From assembly GCF_963662255.1 (NCBI RefSeq), contig NC_085049.1:49546837-49610836 (forward strand): a DNA stretch of 64,000 nt, written 5' to 3'. Positions 43,301 to 58,600 of the stretch are shown here, in pieces; position 1 is the stretch's first letter, and each line of letters opens with the position of its first letter. The DNA comes from Cinclus cinclus (lineage: Eukaryota; Chordata; Aves; Passeriformes; Cinclidae). Made by a program: the position numbers and the translations under genes. The notes under the pieces are model-generated. The model saw nothing but the letters and a program-made list of their open reading frames with translations, was not told where the DNA came from and made no database searches.

Positions 43301-46300
43301 AGAGCATGGGGCAGGCAAGGCGTGGCAGCCAGGGCCAGTCTGGAGTGCCAAACACCTCATGCTGATGGGGCAGGTCTGAGGCCAAGCCAGGGAAGAAAGT
43401 TCACAGGTTCAGTGACAGTAGCCAAGCCAGACAGAGCCCAGTGCCAGTGGGGCAGGTCTGCAGTGGGGGAGCCAAGCTAAGGCTGGGCTGCCACGTCAGG
43501 CAGGGACTGGATGCAAGTCAGGGACTGGATCAGTGGGTCCATGGCCAAGCACAGCCATGACAACAATGAAGCTGAATTTAGATGATTTCTATTTTTTTTT
43601 TAAATTACCTTGTTAGTACTGTATGTGTCTGTCTTTGATCTTCAAATTCAGCCTTTTTTACAACGTATTTAATAAAAGATTTGTATATAAATCCAAATGT
43701 TTACCATGTTTTTCATTGAAGCCAATTTATAAAATTTCTTTCCACATCAATGAAACTGACTGAAATCTTCTATCATTTTTATCTTCTAGTTCCTGATTCT
43801 GCACCAGAAAACATAACCTACAGAAACATCTCATCCATGGAAATCGAATTATCTTTTTTTCCACCATCCATTCCTAATGGAATCATACAGGCCTACACAA
43901 TATATCTCACGAGGACCAATGGGACTGAGCAAAGAGTTATAAACACTACTCTTCTGACACTGCGTATTACAGGCCAGTATATAATGATCTGGAACTCATG
44001 GCAACTGTGAGTTTTTCTAAGAAGTGTGCAACAGACAGAGATATAGAAAGTTTTTTGCTCCCTGTCCTGAGAAAAAACTTGAGTCCTGTGGTGAAATGGG
44101 CATTGAATGGTATAGAGTATAACATATATGTCACTGTATTTTAGATGTTTAAAGTACAAGGAACTTCAATAGATACCTTTGCAGACCTGTCATTGCAACA
44201 AAGTAAACCCTCAACTCACCTGCATATCTTTCTGATCTTATTCTGGATAAAAATCTTCCTTTTCCACTCACCTTTGCATCTATTCCTAAGTTCTGTCATT
44301 ATTGCTGAGGCATGGCATAGCAATTAATGCTGGGAGCTCAGTACCTTCACTGCTACATTTTCGTAGTAGAGCCAAGGACAAACTGCAAAGCATTCTAGGA
44401 ATATGAAGTGAAAACAGGCAATTAGGGCTTTTCCCCTTCTTTTGCAAAGTATTTTGTGTTCCAAGCCTTCCCAATGCTTCTTTCAGTCTCTAATGATACA
44501 GATCAGTGTGACAGGCTTATTCCCCACTTCAAAAATACTTACAGTCCATTAAAATAAATAATTTGTCCCATTGAATGGTTGTTTCATTGAATTATTCTTC
44601 TTTTGTTTAGATTTAAGTAAATATACAGAATATACTGTAGAAGTGTCTGCTAGTACCACAATGGGGGAGGGCGTTCGTAGTTCACCTCTGCATATACTAA
44701 CTGATGAAGATGGTAAGTCAGAACAGAAGTTTCAGTGCATCATTTTCTACCTGCATTCTTAATTTACTCTTACACTTCGTGTCAGATGTTTTTAAATTTA
44801 TGCACTTCTGTTGGCAGTTATGTCTCTTCGTCTCTATCTGTATGTATGTATCTACACACAAACATGTTTATCTATCTATCTACCTATCTATCTACTTATA
44901 TATTTATCAGTAAAAGCTGTATGAAATGCTACAATTGCTGTGCATGGACTTTTGATCTTAGCAATATCTTATGACTCTGAAGAATCTTAATTTAGTCATA
45001 TTATTTTAATCCAATATATGACATGGTAGAATTAAATATTATACTTGGTTTTTCAGTCATGTGAGAGCTGGGGAAAGGGAAAACCACAAAAATGCAGTTT
45101 GAATGGTCCAGGGACATTTCTGTGGGGTTTCTTGGGGGAGATATTTTGTTTATTCTAAACAGATGCATGTACAGGTACACATAGATAGATATGAAATTAT
45201 TATTATTATTATGAAAATGCTCAAAGTTCATCATCTGTAGCACTGGACTTCCAAACTGAGCTGGGGCGTGTGCAGGCTGAGGGTAAAACACAGCTGTTGT
45301 AAATCCTGCTAATTTTTACACTAGATCACAAATCAGCAGAGGAACCTTAAAATTATAGCTGTACTTTCAGTACACAATGTTGTTATGCAAAGTTATCCTT
45401 GGTCACCTTTCTAGATTCTGAGGGTAATCCTGAAAAAAAAATCATAGCAAAAATCTTAATTTAGGTGCTGTGAGTAAAGTAAAACATAAAATACAGCTAT
45501 CAATATTTTTCACTGGTAAATACACTCACTGAATTCAATGACCCATTATTCATGACAAATATAATTGTTTTTCTATAACATAAAGAGTTATAAAGCCTTT
45601 ATGCCAACTTTCAAGACAGTGAAAGGAACAAGAAGTGAGAAACAACAATATTTATAATACACCACATGTTCCGTATTCACAGGAACAGAGTGTTCCAAAG
45701 TTCAGACCAAATGTTTCATAGATTTGCTAATAGTTATGCTCATATTCTCAATTTTCATGCATGACTACAGCTATGACCTGAATTTTTAGTGCATGATGCT
45801 CTTTGGTTTAATTTGAGAAAAGCAAATATAGTTCTAATATTACTTCATAGAGATACATAGGTCCATGAATCAAGATGAAGATAAAGATTAATTTCTCAAC
45901 AATATGCTGATAATAAAGCAGTATCATTCATGACTGCATTAGTTATTTTTCCTCAGTAAAATTAATAAGAACCTTAGAACAAAGCCAAATGATGTCTAAC
46001 ATTTTGATTTATTTACAATGTTTCCCAAAAGAGTTGGGATATGGTGTCATCTAGGGATGAATTTTAAGGATCTCGGTGAATGCCTATCTTTTCATTTGCT
46101 CTTGTGACATGTTAAATGCATGAATGTGGTCCTTTTTTTTGATGGAGTGAATAGATTTTACTGCTGTCTAGTGTCCCACAATTTTCTCATCTCTCAATGC
46201 CATGCTTATCCACTTTTTCACCTTTTGGCACTTTGTAGAGTTTTTTACAGCACCTTTTTTTCCTCAGAGGAATTATTATGCTGTATTTTACATGTGTTCA

Positions 46301-49300
46301 TATCTATAAAAATAAAAGCTCTTGCTTTTATTAGAAGGGGAAAAAATTACAGCGATGTACTTGGGCAGTAGGTGAATCACTGTGACCTAGCCATTGCTCT
46401 GTTTTCTCATGAAGTACTTTTACCATTGAATCACAGAAACAGATGTTCTAACACCACCATGCAAAATCTTCTTTTATCATCTGTCAGAAAAAGGAAAAGA
46501 AGCTGTGCCTTAACATTAGCTGATGGGTATTGTACCAGTGTGGTACAAGGTTAACTTTCTATGACAAATAATTCAAAGCCTATTTAAGGATGCTGTGTAT
46601 CCCACCGACCTTAGCTGTTTAACAAGATGTTGTGTCCTATTCTCTCATTTTATAGCTCCAAGTTCTCCTCCACAAGCCCTCTCTGTAAAACAGTTGTTGG
46701 GTGTCACAGTGAAGTTGTCATGGAAACCTCCACTGGAGCCAAATGGAATTATCCTCTATTACACAGTTTACGTCTGGTAAGATTTTTCTGGAAGTAGTTC
46801 TGAGGATAAATGTTAATCTGTAACCTATCAGGAATGTAAGGTTTTTGTTACACAATATGTTGGTTGCATGTTTTGGGACAGCACATATTCATCCAGCACT
46901 TAAAATACTGGACGTTTTTATATGCAAATTCAGAGGAGCCAAAAACTGGGGGAACACTTTCAATATTTGAACATTTTCAGCTTTTTTCCAAAGGTTATGC
47001 TACAGTAAGTGAATTCAGATTTAAACTGGAGTATGGTGCCTATTTTCATTATATTCTGATTAGGCCTGATGCAAGGCAGGGTCCATACTGAATTGTCAAG
47101 GAGATTTGAAATAGGCTTAAAATAGAGAAATATTGCCTCCTTTTGTAGTCAGAGTGTAAAAGCCATGTTCAGAATTTTTTATGCGCTATCAATTATGATT
47201 ACTGTTATATTTTGTATTTATTACACTCATAGAAGCAAGCAGTTTTAACAGACACTTTTCATTTGTGTTCTAGTTTTTTTAATATTTTTTTATTATTATT
47301 TTTTCCCCCTGACATCATCCTGTGATATTTTTTCACCTTTACAAAGGAGTTTTGTCACTTTAAAACTTGCAGCTTCTGTCCTATTCCTTGCAAGACATAG
47401 TTTGTTTTAGCAATGTGGCATCTCTCCAAAGATCTGAAACTTCTACTGGGAGTGAAAACAGTTTTTATTGATCACTTTTAATTTATTGCATTTATGCTTT
47501 ACCATTTTATTGCCACTACTAAGGTGCAGGAAGCAAATACTGAAGTGTATAAGATGTGAACCAGAAGTGCAAATCATCAGTTGTTATGGGCATACAACTC
47601 TTGACCTTACATTATTTTATTGTTATTTGACAGTTTTGGAGTAGGGTTTGGCCTCAGTCACTACTGATATTTTTATTTTAACTATAATTTCTGGTTAAAT
47701 TGATGATAAAGTGAACAGGAGCAACCTCTTCTTTCCAGAAAAGTTGAATTTGTCTTCTCTTGTTAATTCTACTCTACTAGGAATATTTGTTGCACTTTAA
47801 AATAATGACAGTCCTCAAGATAGGAAAGTTATCTCATTATAAGGGTTGTGGTTTTGATACATGCTGTGTTCAAAGGCTTCAAGTTGTACAACTTTTCATC
47901 CTTATATTCCCTCACAACTCACTGCTTTTGTTACTGTGAGAAAAGATTTAGCCAGAATTATTTAAAAAAACCCAAACTCTTAAATGATCCTTCTTTCTAA
48001 ATATTGCAATTAAGCAACCACACGACTTCTGGCTCTAAGCCTTGCCCCATATTTTTTTTTTGCTCTGTCTTCTCTCTCCTTGCTGTGCCATGTCTAAATT
48101 TAGAGAGGCTTTAAGGTATCATGTTAAGGCAAGGACATTGGAGAAAAATTCCCTTTGCCTTCAAAGGGGTCATAACTTCACTCCTTCCTTGACAGGGAGA
48201 GAGGGGTTTGGAAGGAGAGTAATTTTAAATATTTAAAAGAGTTGTCTATACAGTTTCATCAAATGCACTGCAGGGAGAGATTCGACAAGCCAAATTGTTG
48301 TGCCATATAGTTGCTACTCTTGAGAGGTATTCTATATATTTTGGAGTAGACTGTTAATCCCAGTGCTTCTGAGTAAAGCAGAAAGAGGAAGGTTACTACA
48401 GTTGTTAAATAAATGTTCCTTCACTTCACTTCATTATTTTGTAACAGTTACAGAGAATTTGGTAACCCTTCTTTAGTTGATTTAGAACAAGAATCCACAA
48501 GCAATAAAATAGAAAGGGTGATATTTGCAATGTTTTCAGTTATATTTCATGGAATTTGTCAGAGGACAAGGTGGTTTTGGGTGCTGGCAAGTAGTAAAAG
48601 AACTTTCTTCTTTCCTTGAGCCTAATAGCTCATACTCCCTAAATGCAATTTTAGAGTATTAAAGGTACAATTAACAAAATTGCTAAACTTGCATGTAGCT
48701 ATTGGTTTTGGTATTATCCTTTCCTGCAAATCTTTTGTGAGTTACTTGTTAACTAGGTCTATTTTGAGGTACAGAGTCTTAAGAAAATATGCTACCTGTT
48801 TTTGTCAAGTGGAATTACGGAATTTCTTAGAATATGTGTTGTCTGAATTTTTGAAAAACATTATTTAAAACATTATATTATTTTTCTTCAGTAAAATTTC
48901 TTGGCTTAACTTATTCTGCTAGATACTTTCTCACTGTCTGTAAAGGCTGCATTAACTTTGATCAGTGTTTTCTTTTTTTTATTGCAATCTCAATTGTTTC
49001 TAAACAGAAAATAAACTTCCCTTGAAATACTTCAAGCATTTGTTTTTCTTTCTGTGCCTGTTTGTGAAAATGTTTTTTGGCAACTCAGATGTAAGAATGT
49101 AGTTACTCAGAGTAGAAATGTTTGCAACACTAAGCTGTGGATTTTCTTCTCACTTAAATTATAACCAGATATGTATTTCCACACTAAGAATACCTTGGGC
49201 AAAGATCCAGGAAAAAATGTCTTTCTTTGTATAGAGTTTGATAACTGCAGCTGCAATCTCTTGTAAATTTTACTGACTATTAAAAATGTCAGAAGTTTGG

Positions 49301-52300
49301 GAAAAATGTAGATGTTAACTTTCTCTGTTACCAAGAGTGTTTCCCATGTCAAGTGACATTCCACTCAAAATCTGAGAGTTATGGAGGATTTTTTTTTCAT
49401 TCTTATACATTTTCTCATTCCACTTGTTTGTTAATGTAACCTTATTTCAGATATATTAGATGGTGATCTTTGCTAATGGGACAGTCCGTTATCAAAGGAT
49501 CAAAATCTAGTAATTTTGAATAATTTTTTCTTGTTTTTAGTATTGGAACACATTGTCATTTTTGAAGAGCTTCACATTTATTCCTGAAGCAAGATACTTG
49601 GTTTTACTTATCAATTTATCATCTTTGTCCAAAATCCTATTAGAGACACAGGACACCTACTCAGACAGAAATCTTTGAAGGAATGGAATGCTTGGTTTTT
49701 ATTTTCCTCCATTTTTTTCCTTAAAAGATTATGTTAACCTTACAAGGAATGTAAGACTTTTCCAGTTCACGTTAGCTATTTCTGTACCTTCCTTTACTTT
49801 CTGATAATCACCTCATGCTAATACAGTGTTTTATTAATATTACATCTTACAGTCTTTCTAGGCGGGTTTTGACCTGACTGGAGTTCCATTCTGATCCTCT
49901 GCTACATTCCACCAGAATTAACTCAGCACCAGCTAATTCCTGTTCCATATCATCTTCTATTATTCCATTTATAACTTCAGCCTTCTGACCAATTTCACAG
50001 AGTCACAGTAGGGCATGCTCCCTGCTATAATCTTTTTATATTTCGCTATTCCTGTCCAGAGAGACAGTTTAGTTATGCCCTACTGTGTCCTTCCCAAGGG
50101 TGCCACATAACCATTTGAAAGAAGTTAATAGATAGAAATTCTCCTCCTTAATACTTCATGTAACCGTTGTTGATGTAATTTGCAAACATATTTCTGTGGG
50201 GTTTTGGGGTGGTTTTTTTTAAAGAAACAAAATGAAGAAACTACAGAGAAACTACTATGATGTCACAAAGTTAGCTTTTCATCATTAAAGGCAAAAACTT
50301 ATCCCAGCCTCTTTTAAAAACCTAAACTACTTGTATTTAACACAATATTGCATTTTTCATTTTTGCAACAAATGCCATAATTATATATTTATAGAGAAAT
50401 GGTGTGTGTATATAATTAATAAAATACTTTCTCTTTAGGAATAAAACATCAAAGAGGAGTGTAAATGTAACGGAAACATCCCTGGAATTCACAGACCTAG
50501 AGTATAACTGTGAGTATAGTGCTTACCTAACAGCAAGTACGAGATTTGGAGATGGCAACATAAAAAGTGATACCATAACATTCAGAACTTCTGAAGGAGG
50601 TAAGCATAAATAAACTAGGAACCTTTATTTTCATTTAGCCTTAAAATTCTGTCAGCCTTCTTTAAGTTAATAAAGCCACTGAAGTGGAATTGACATTTGA
50701 CCAGTGAAGGAGACACATTCTTCCTGTCTGCGTGGCTCTGTGTATATGCATATATCTATGGACCTATAAAATTATGATAAGTATTTATATTAATTTACTA
50801 AGAAAAAGATTAGCATTTCTCTTCAGGACAGAGAAGATCCAAACAACTTCATTCTAAACTTTGAAATAAATCAAAGTATTTTTGTAGTATATTTTAATAA
50901 TCCTTACTTTAAGCAGCTGCGGCACAGCTTGTGATAGGGAAAATACTTCTTAGAGTATCCCTCTCAAGTCTGAAATATTTTTAATTTGAAAATGAACACT
51001 ATAAGTGTACACTGATTTCTTTATTCCATTTTAATTATTTTACAATTCCAACATAGAAAGTGACTTTTATATGATCATATAATATACCGTGCTTTGAAAG
51101 TTATTCAGTTTCATTTTTGCTTCTGCTTTTCCATCAATCATATTGTTATAATCTGTCCCAAAATAGTATGCAGGCATACTTCAGAATCACCTTGCATGAA
51201 TATAAACAATTCCCCAATGCACAACCACTGGAAGGATTTGCATTTATCTGAGCCATCCCTCCAAAGTCTGTCTACATCATCAGGCTGTAGATATTGACAG
51301 TTGCTATTGAATTTAGTATGAAAACATGAATTGACTTTTTAGGGACAGACTTTAAGGAACAGGTCCTAGGGTTACCCCCCCAATTAATGTTTTAATACTT
51401 TACACAAACTCGAGCAGCACAAAGCAGGACAGATACATAACTCACAGTGTTCAGTACTCTACTGCATGTTCTGTAGAGCACTTTCTTGGATGGTGGAAAA
51501 TACAGAATTAAATTCTCCTAAGCTCACTTAAGGAATTGAATTTAATTTTCCTACATTACTGTGTTATTGAGAAGAACCATATGCTGGTATTCTTTATAAA
51601 ATAGGAGGAGAGACTGAAGGAAGAAGGCTTACAGAGGTCTTCCTGCATATTTAATAGGCTGAGAAAAGAGGGAGAAAGAGAAATTATCACACTGTTCAAG
51701 CTTAAGTATCTGGTTTACCTACATGAGTTGAAAGCCTAAATTCTGTTTATATTCAGAGAGGAAAAGGCTTTAAATTTAGGTATTGTGAAACAAATCCCTT
51801 TTTTTCCCTACTAACTATATTTGGAGTGTAGATATTTAACTCAGTCAACTTCCACATCTGCAAATTAGATTTTCTATGTGCACAAAGCAGTAAGTGCAGG
51901 CCAAATTCTATAAGAAAACTCTTATCTGTTTACAAATGCAGTTAAATGTGAATATGGTTGAAAAAGTGTTTTAAAAATTAATTTTTACATATACAGTTTT
52001 ATTTCATTGTTTCGGGAAGCTGTTTCTATACTATAATTAGAAATACATTTAATTTGCCACAGGATGTTGTAAAATCTACTGTAGTGGATGTTCCTCAGGT
52101 ACTAAAGTGTACAAAATCTTGAGGTGCAAAAGCTTTAGGTATGCTAAAACTTAATATTTTTCCAGCACCAAGTGATCCACCGAAAGATGTTACATACATA
52201 AACCTTACTTCCACTTCAATAATGCTGTTCTGGTCTGCTCCTGAAAAGCCTAATGGAAATATACTGTACTACTCAGTTTATTTCAAAAACAATTCGGGAA

Positions 52301-52571
52301 TATTCACACAGGTAAGCTTATTTTTATATTATTTTGTAGAAGTCAATGAAATGTTCTAATAATTACTTGAAGGTTAAATCAGTTTTATAGTTATCAATAA
52401 ATATGTTTTCCATATTTCTTTCATCATTATGTAGTTTTTAAACTTAAAAAGACAGAAGCATGTCTTGCAATCCTATATGCTACATTGTGCATCTCACTGG
52501 GCATTCATATTGTTAAGCATTAAAGATAATAGATTTTGTATAATATTCCATTATGCAAAGTTTATATGTAC

Positions 52572-52603
<32 letters not shown>

Positions 52604-55600
52604 ATGCACACATACAGCTAATATTTATGTACACTTCATATGTGTGTGGACAGACTCAAGATCCACTACATGCATGCCACACCCTCAAGAGTGCTTCTTT
52701 TAGTCTAATCTATCAATGTGAGTGAATTTCTGGATCTGGTTTTACTTTTTAATACATGTTTGTATAGTTTTGAAAATATGAAGGTAATGTGAAAGTAGGG
52801 AATGCATTTTTTCCATATTTTTCTTTCTCTCGAAAGGAAATTACTGTTGAGTATATTGAAGCAAAGTTATTGATATTCTGAAGTTAAAGCTTAAAAGACA
52901 AATAAAACTTTATAAATAATATTTTAGTGATACACCTTCATTTAGGTTTATTTGCTGTTGCCGCTTTCATTCTTAATCATGCACTGCACTTATTAATTAT
53001 ATATAGTCTTTCTCTTCTGCTTTCTGTGAATATCTTATGGTACAGAAATTTTATAAGTGAAATAAGCTTCCTGTACAAGTTTTTGGTCACAGGTTTTACA
53101 CATACAGAATAAAAAAAAGAAATACAAATTCATTTAGAAAATTATGTATGGAAAATAATCTTGGCTGCATAAATTTATGATCAAGATATATCCAAGGTGA
53201 GGTATTCACGTTTATGAGAATAACTAGAAAAAGTATTCACAAATGTTAAAAATACCTGTAAGTGAATAATTGCTGACACACTTCAGCGTATACACTTCCC
53301 TCACTTCTGTGAAGGTATGCAGTTGCCAGGCTCTGCATAGTTTCAAGTGCAAGCAGGACTGTGCCATGAATTCATATAATGATGAGACTAAAATCAGGGC
53401 TACAGTTCAGAACATAGACTCTGTTTGCACACACTGCTATAGAAACAGCTTTCTCTTAAATCTCTGGACAAACCTCTACATCAGTGCATCACCTGAACTA
53501 GCCCATCCTATGAAGGACATCTCAAGCAAATTTAGAGGAGGACTATGGACTTGGACTATTCCTGCCTTTAGAAAGGTGCAACTCTGAGATGAATGAGTAA
53601 GGTGAAGCTGACCCACCTGACACACTGAGAGAGGCACATAAAGCTCTTGTGGGATGTGCCCAGGATTCTGGAAATAAAGGAGGAATATAGGGAAGATGGA
53701 GCAGTAGCATTGGCCTGGCAAGGTGAAGGTCCAGTTTTATTATGGTGTGATGTAATTAGGCCAGGAAAGGATGGTGGCCCAAGTGGAAGTTAATGCTTCT
53801 TTGGCATATTATGTGTTGTCAGGAGAAAAGTGCTGACAGTAGTTCTACTTCTGTGTGTGGAAACTACCATTTTCATCATTTTGAGTTTGATTTTTATCCC
53901 ATCCCTTTGCCATCAGAAGAGAGGTTTCAGCTGCTGTTGCATCTGTCTCTTATTGCCCATGGAATATGAACATTAATCTCTCAAATCATGATCAAATCTT
54001 AATCTGTCTGCTCCTTTTAACTCCTTCTGCCCTTCAGATCCTGTCTGTTCAGTGTTTAACATGGCAACTACCATATCTACACTGCAGTCCTATTGTGTAC
54101 TTTGGCATTCCCGTGGATGCAAGACAGATTTCAAACAGGTGAAAAAAACCCAATTCATTTCTCTCAGATATTTTATAATACTCTTTTTACAACAGAGAAA
54201 TGTATGTGTGAAAGTCCTGATATGTGACTATATATATATATATGTGATATATACAGACAGTTGTAGCTGCATGAGTATGTACACATGTAGCTTACAACTA
54301 TCTGTAACTTAGAAGTATAACCATGTAATCGCAGGATCTGTTGCTAAGTTTTCTATAGCTCACATTTGAAAAGAGAATCCTCTGTTGAAAGACTGCGTTG
54401 AGGTTACCATTCTGCTTATGTTTAACCAAACTTTATTTTTAGTCTGAGAAATTATACAGGATAATTGAAAAAGTGGGTGATCTTTTCACATTTCACATTT
54501 TCACATTGTTGGCAGCCATTCTCTGCTTCTTTGTCAGGACATAGTGACAGAGGTCCAAATTTTAAACCATATCTTTTAGATGCCTGAATAAACACTCTTG
54601 CTGAAGAATACCAAGCAAATACCAATGCTCTCATAATCTGAAATAGATACAAAAGTCATACTAAAACTGGTGCTCTTCTGTTGTCTCAACTCCTCACTTC
54701 TCACACATTCTCAAAATGTTCAGGCATATTAAAACCTCATTCATGAAAACCACTGACTATTACTATGTTAAAACTAGATAGTTAGTAGCTACAGAATGAA
54801 GCATTTTGTTTAGGGAAAAAAATGCCCAAATATAAAAGCCACCTGAGATAAAATATACAGTTTGCTCCTTGACGTGATGCAGAAACTTGAGTTTTCCATC
54901 AAAAAGGGAAAATTTATGTACCCTCACTAGTCAGAAAAATAATGTATAGTTTCTTTTCTTTGCTGCTCTACATGAAAAATAACACTGCAGCTGTCCAGTC
55001 AGAAGGTCTGGGATGCTCAGACCTTAGGTTCAAGACCAGAATAGCAGCAGGAAATATTTAGTGATGGAGATTAGATATAAGGATTTTGGTAGATGAGTGG
55101 GGTGTTTCTATGGGGATGCTGACAGTTGTAAAAGAAAATGTGTCAGAGAGGGAGGGATGACTGGTAGCCAACTAGAAGAAACCATCACCTACATTAGGCT
55201 AGGTTCCAATTCAGCTTTATCTTTCATCTTCTGCTGTCATAGGTCTAGGGAAAACCTACTTCTTGGTGCATGTACCCTGTCCCAGTGCAGTAAAGATATG
55301 ACATGTATGCTGACAAAGAGTACTTCCTTCACAGACAACATGACATTGTACCTCTTCTTCACATCACTTCTCTGTGATGCTGCTGGGCTCCTATAGTTCA
55401 AGCCTTCACTGTTTGAAGTAGGAACTTTGCAAGTTTTGCTCCACAATGCCTTGCCTGGTTCTTGAAGCAGTCATACTTCCCATACTCTCAGTCCTATCAA
55501 GGAAATAAATCAAAGACTCTAAGGAAATAATCATCTCATGGCTAAACATCAATCTGTGAAAGATAGAATCATTGACTTGAATGAGCTATGTTATTCAATG

Positions 55601-58600
55601 TCTATATACTTGTGTTTTGATTAGCAAGAAAGTAGGAAAGGTGCTAATTACAAACATAAATATATGCTTCAATAAATTTCCCCAGTGTAGGAATTTCAGT
55701 ACTGATGAAAGCTGTCCTGCTCTGACAAACCCAACAGGGCAACCAGGGGCAAGGACAGAAAAAAGCCAGTGTTCTTTCTAGCAACTGACCCCAGTATCTG
55801 ACCCCAAATCATCCAGCTTCTACCTCGAGCCAAGCAAAGTTAATATGACTGTTTGGAGTGAAAGTCAACTTGGTCTACCCTTGGAATCCAGATAAGGGAT
55901 GCAAACAGTGTGCTATATTACTTAACAATCAAACATTTTCTTTCACCAGTATGACCAAAGTAGGGATAAGAAGGGGAACTTCCCTACAATGTTCTGCAAA
56001 CTTTAAAAAAGCTGGTCTCAGAATGGTACAGCAGACAAAAAAGGAAATAACTTCACTTAGGTTTTTACTGGAACAGTGAGCATTATGTTCCTTGAAGGAT
56101 GGTTTGGATTAGCCCTCACAGTGTCACCACTCTCACCTGATTTCCAGAATCAAGTATCCTTGATTCCAGAGTCAAGTGATCCTCTAACTCAAAACAGGAA
56201 TGCAATACAATGAACCTAAAGAAGAAAACAGAACGGGGGTAAAAGGTTAACAGTGAAGAAGAGCATCACCATGTTTTCCATATACAGCTACTTACAGCTT
56301 TATGTCACTGGAAATATCTGCCACTTCCTGAGGTGAAGAAGATACCAGTTTCTGCTGACACTTTCATGGCTTGAGTGTATTGCTTGCACTTAGCTGCTTT
56401 TAATAATCTGATACTTTGCTATGTCAAAACTTCTTTTATGTATGGATGAAGAAAGGGACAGAAGGAAGAATTTCTTCAGCTGTAGCCAAAGATCCTAAGC
56501 TGTTTGCTTTCATCTGCAGCCACAGTTAATTGTAAAACTTCCTATAGTGTCCATCCCCATGGTACAATTAGTACAAATTTCATCTTTTCTCAGTTTGTAC
56601 CCGCACAGTTCTTCCTGCTCACTGTTACTCTTAATTATGTGTTCCTTTTTTCCCCTAATATTTTGTCACATAAGTAGTTTGAGATATCTTCACTCCTTGG
56701 GCTCATCATAAAGGAACTACCTCTTAAAATAGTTTTTGTTGATCCACCAAAACGCTGTTAATAATATTCACATTGGTTCACTGAGTCCTTAACTGACAGA
56801 CAGCTGGCTAAATTGTAAAGGTCTTTTTAATCTAAGAGTTGAATTTTCAGCTGTTCATACCAATAAACTCCCATTAAATCTAAGATCAAAACTTGATATG
56901 GTAGCCTTGACAACTTGACAATTGCCTTGAAAACTCAGGTAATTATTTAAGGTCTTATTTTAAAAAAACCTTGATTATTAGATGTTACAAATTACTAATG
57001 ATTGCTAACAATAATAATAGTAACAACAAGAGGGTATTATAATGCTTTTTCTGGGCAGATTATGTTTTCTGTCATACCCTGCTTGAGTATCAGAAAGTTT
57101 AATTAAATACCTTAGAATTTGATCCACTGTTTCCTGTATCTTAACTTACCAAATGTAACACAAAGCTCTTTCCAGCCTTTTCCAGTTTGGTGTGGAGCTA
57201 GTATGAAATCCAAACTACTTCTAGAAGAAAGTCATATATTAAGGTGGATTTTCTTTTGTATTTTGACTGATATTGACTTAATCTATTGGGCAAACAGTGT
57301 GCTTATAGTCAGTTGAGGAGTGGATATAAAAATTTTTACTCACAATTTGTGCAGCTTCTGTTCTGCATTTAAAGCAAAGGCTTAAGTTTTCATTTCCAAA
57401 CAAACTATTTAATTTTTTTATATTACGTGAGTACTATTGACCGCAGGCAAAACTAGATCTTCAGATACAGGTATAAAAATCTCAGGGAAATTAAAGAGAG
57501 TGTCACCTATTATTTTCTGAAAAAAGAAATTAAATATTTTGACCTTACAAAAAAATGGTGAAGTGTTGCATTAGATATATAAATTGATATGTATTGGTGA
57601 CAGATATCAAGATTGTTTGCTGAACTATCAGTTTGCACAGTACTGATTCAAATGTGTGATTCAGCATATCACAGTGACTTCTTCAGTAGGAGCTTTCCTC
57701 GTGAGAAATAGAAACCATTTTTCAGTATGTAGTTTTAGCATGCCTGTGCTTATATGTGGTATTTCTGAATTTTAATACCCAAATATTTCTGTTGCCTTTC
57801 TCCTGCTTTATTAAATTTGCTCTCACAGCCTCTCTTTTCCAGAAAAACATTTACTTGAAGGCTAACTTGGATTTTAAAGAAGTGGAGAGTGTGGATTTGA
57901 TTTGACACCAAAAATAGGGGACAGGCCAAATAGAGCTGGAATTCATCAGGGGGTTGGGCAAAATCCAGCTCACTCTGACAATGTTGCTATGCAGAAAAAT
58001 TAGGACTAAAAAGTGCTGTCCGTGCCATCTGCTCAGGGGGGCAATGTGGCTGCCGGGGAGGAATGCTAAGGCTCTTTGAATCTGCAGTGAAGATTTTACT
58101 TCCTACCCAATGCTTGAGCTGAATGTGCTTATGGGCTATATAACTTCTTAACAGTTTTCAAACCATGAACCAAACTGTGTTGGATCATCTACGTCAGGTT
58201 CCTGTAAAGCAGTGGATGATTCAACACATTCATTTACGTGCCATAGATGAACTTGCATAAATAATATACTTTATATTTTTTCTTTTCATCTTCCAAAATG
58301 GTTGATTTTAAACAGGAATAGCCTCCTTAGAGGCGCTGATCTGAAGCACTAACTTATTGCTGTAGTCACGGTATTAATGACATTTTTTATACAATTCAAA
58401 AGACTGTGGGACTAGGTTCTGCTGCTATCCTTTCATTAGCAAGTAACTACACAAAGGAAAAACATCCTTTTGATGCTTTCAGTTTAACATGGTGCACTCG
58501 CTATAGACATCTCCTTAGAGATAATTGCATGTTGTTATTGCAAGGGACAGCTAGCAAAGGAGCACTTGATAAAGTGGTGCAGTGACATCTCAGCCACTGA

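Larger units (their letters stand above)
44713..46655. other. intron 32
   Basis: 1.9 kb. Holds TATC/TATG tetranucleotide repeats (44831-44908) and ATAG/ATT repeats (45179-45212). No exon seen. Confidence 0.65.

Noticed and set aside
43129..43365. 78-codon frame over the GC-rich patch
   Set aside because: Lies in the minisatellite-like block and has no domain.
44007..44012. GTGAGT as the donor of exon 31
   Set aside because: Strong consensus, but joining it to exon 32 shifts the frame to a stop within four codons; kept only as a possible alternative event.
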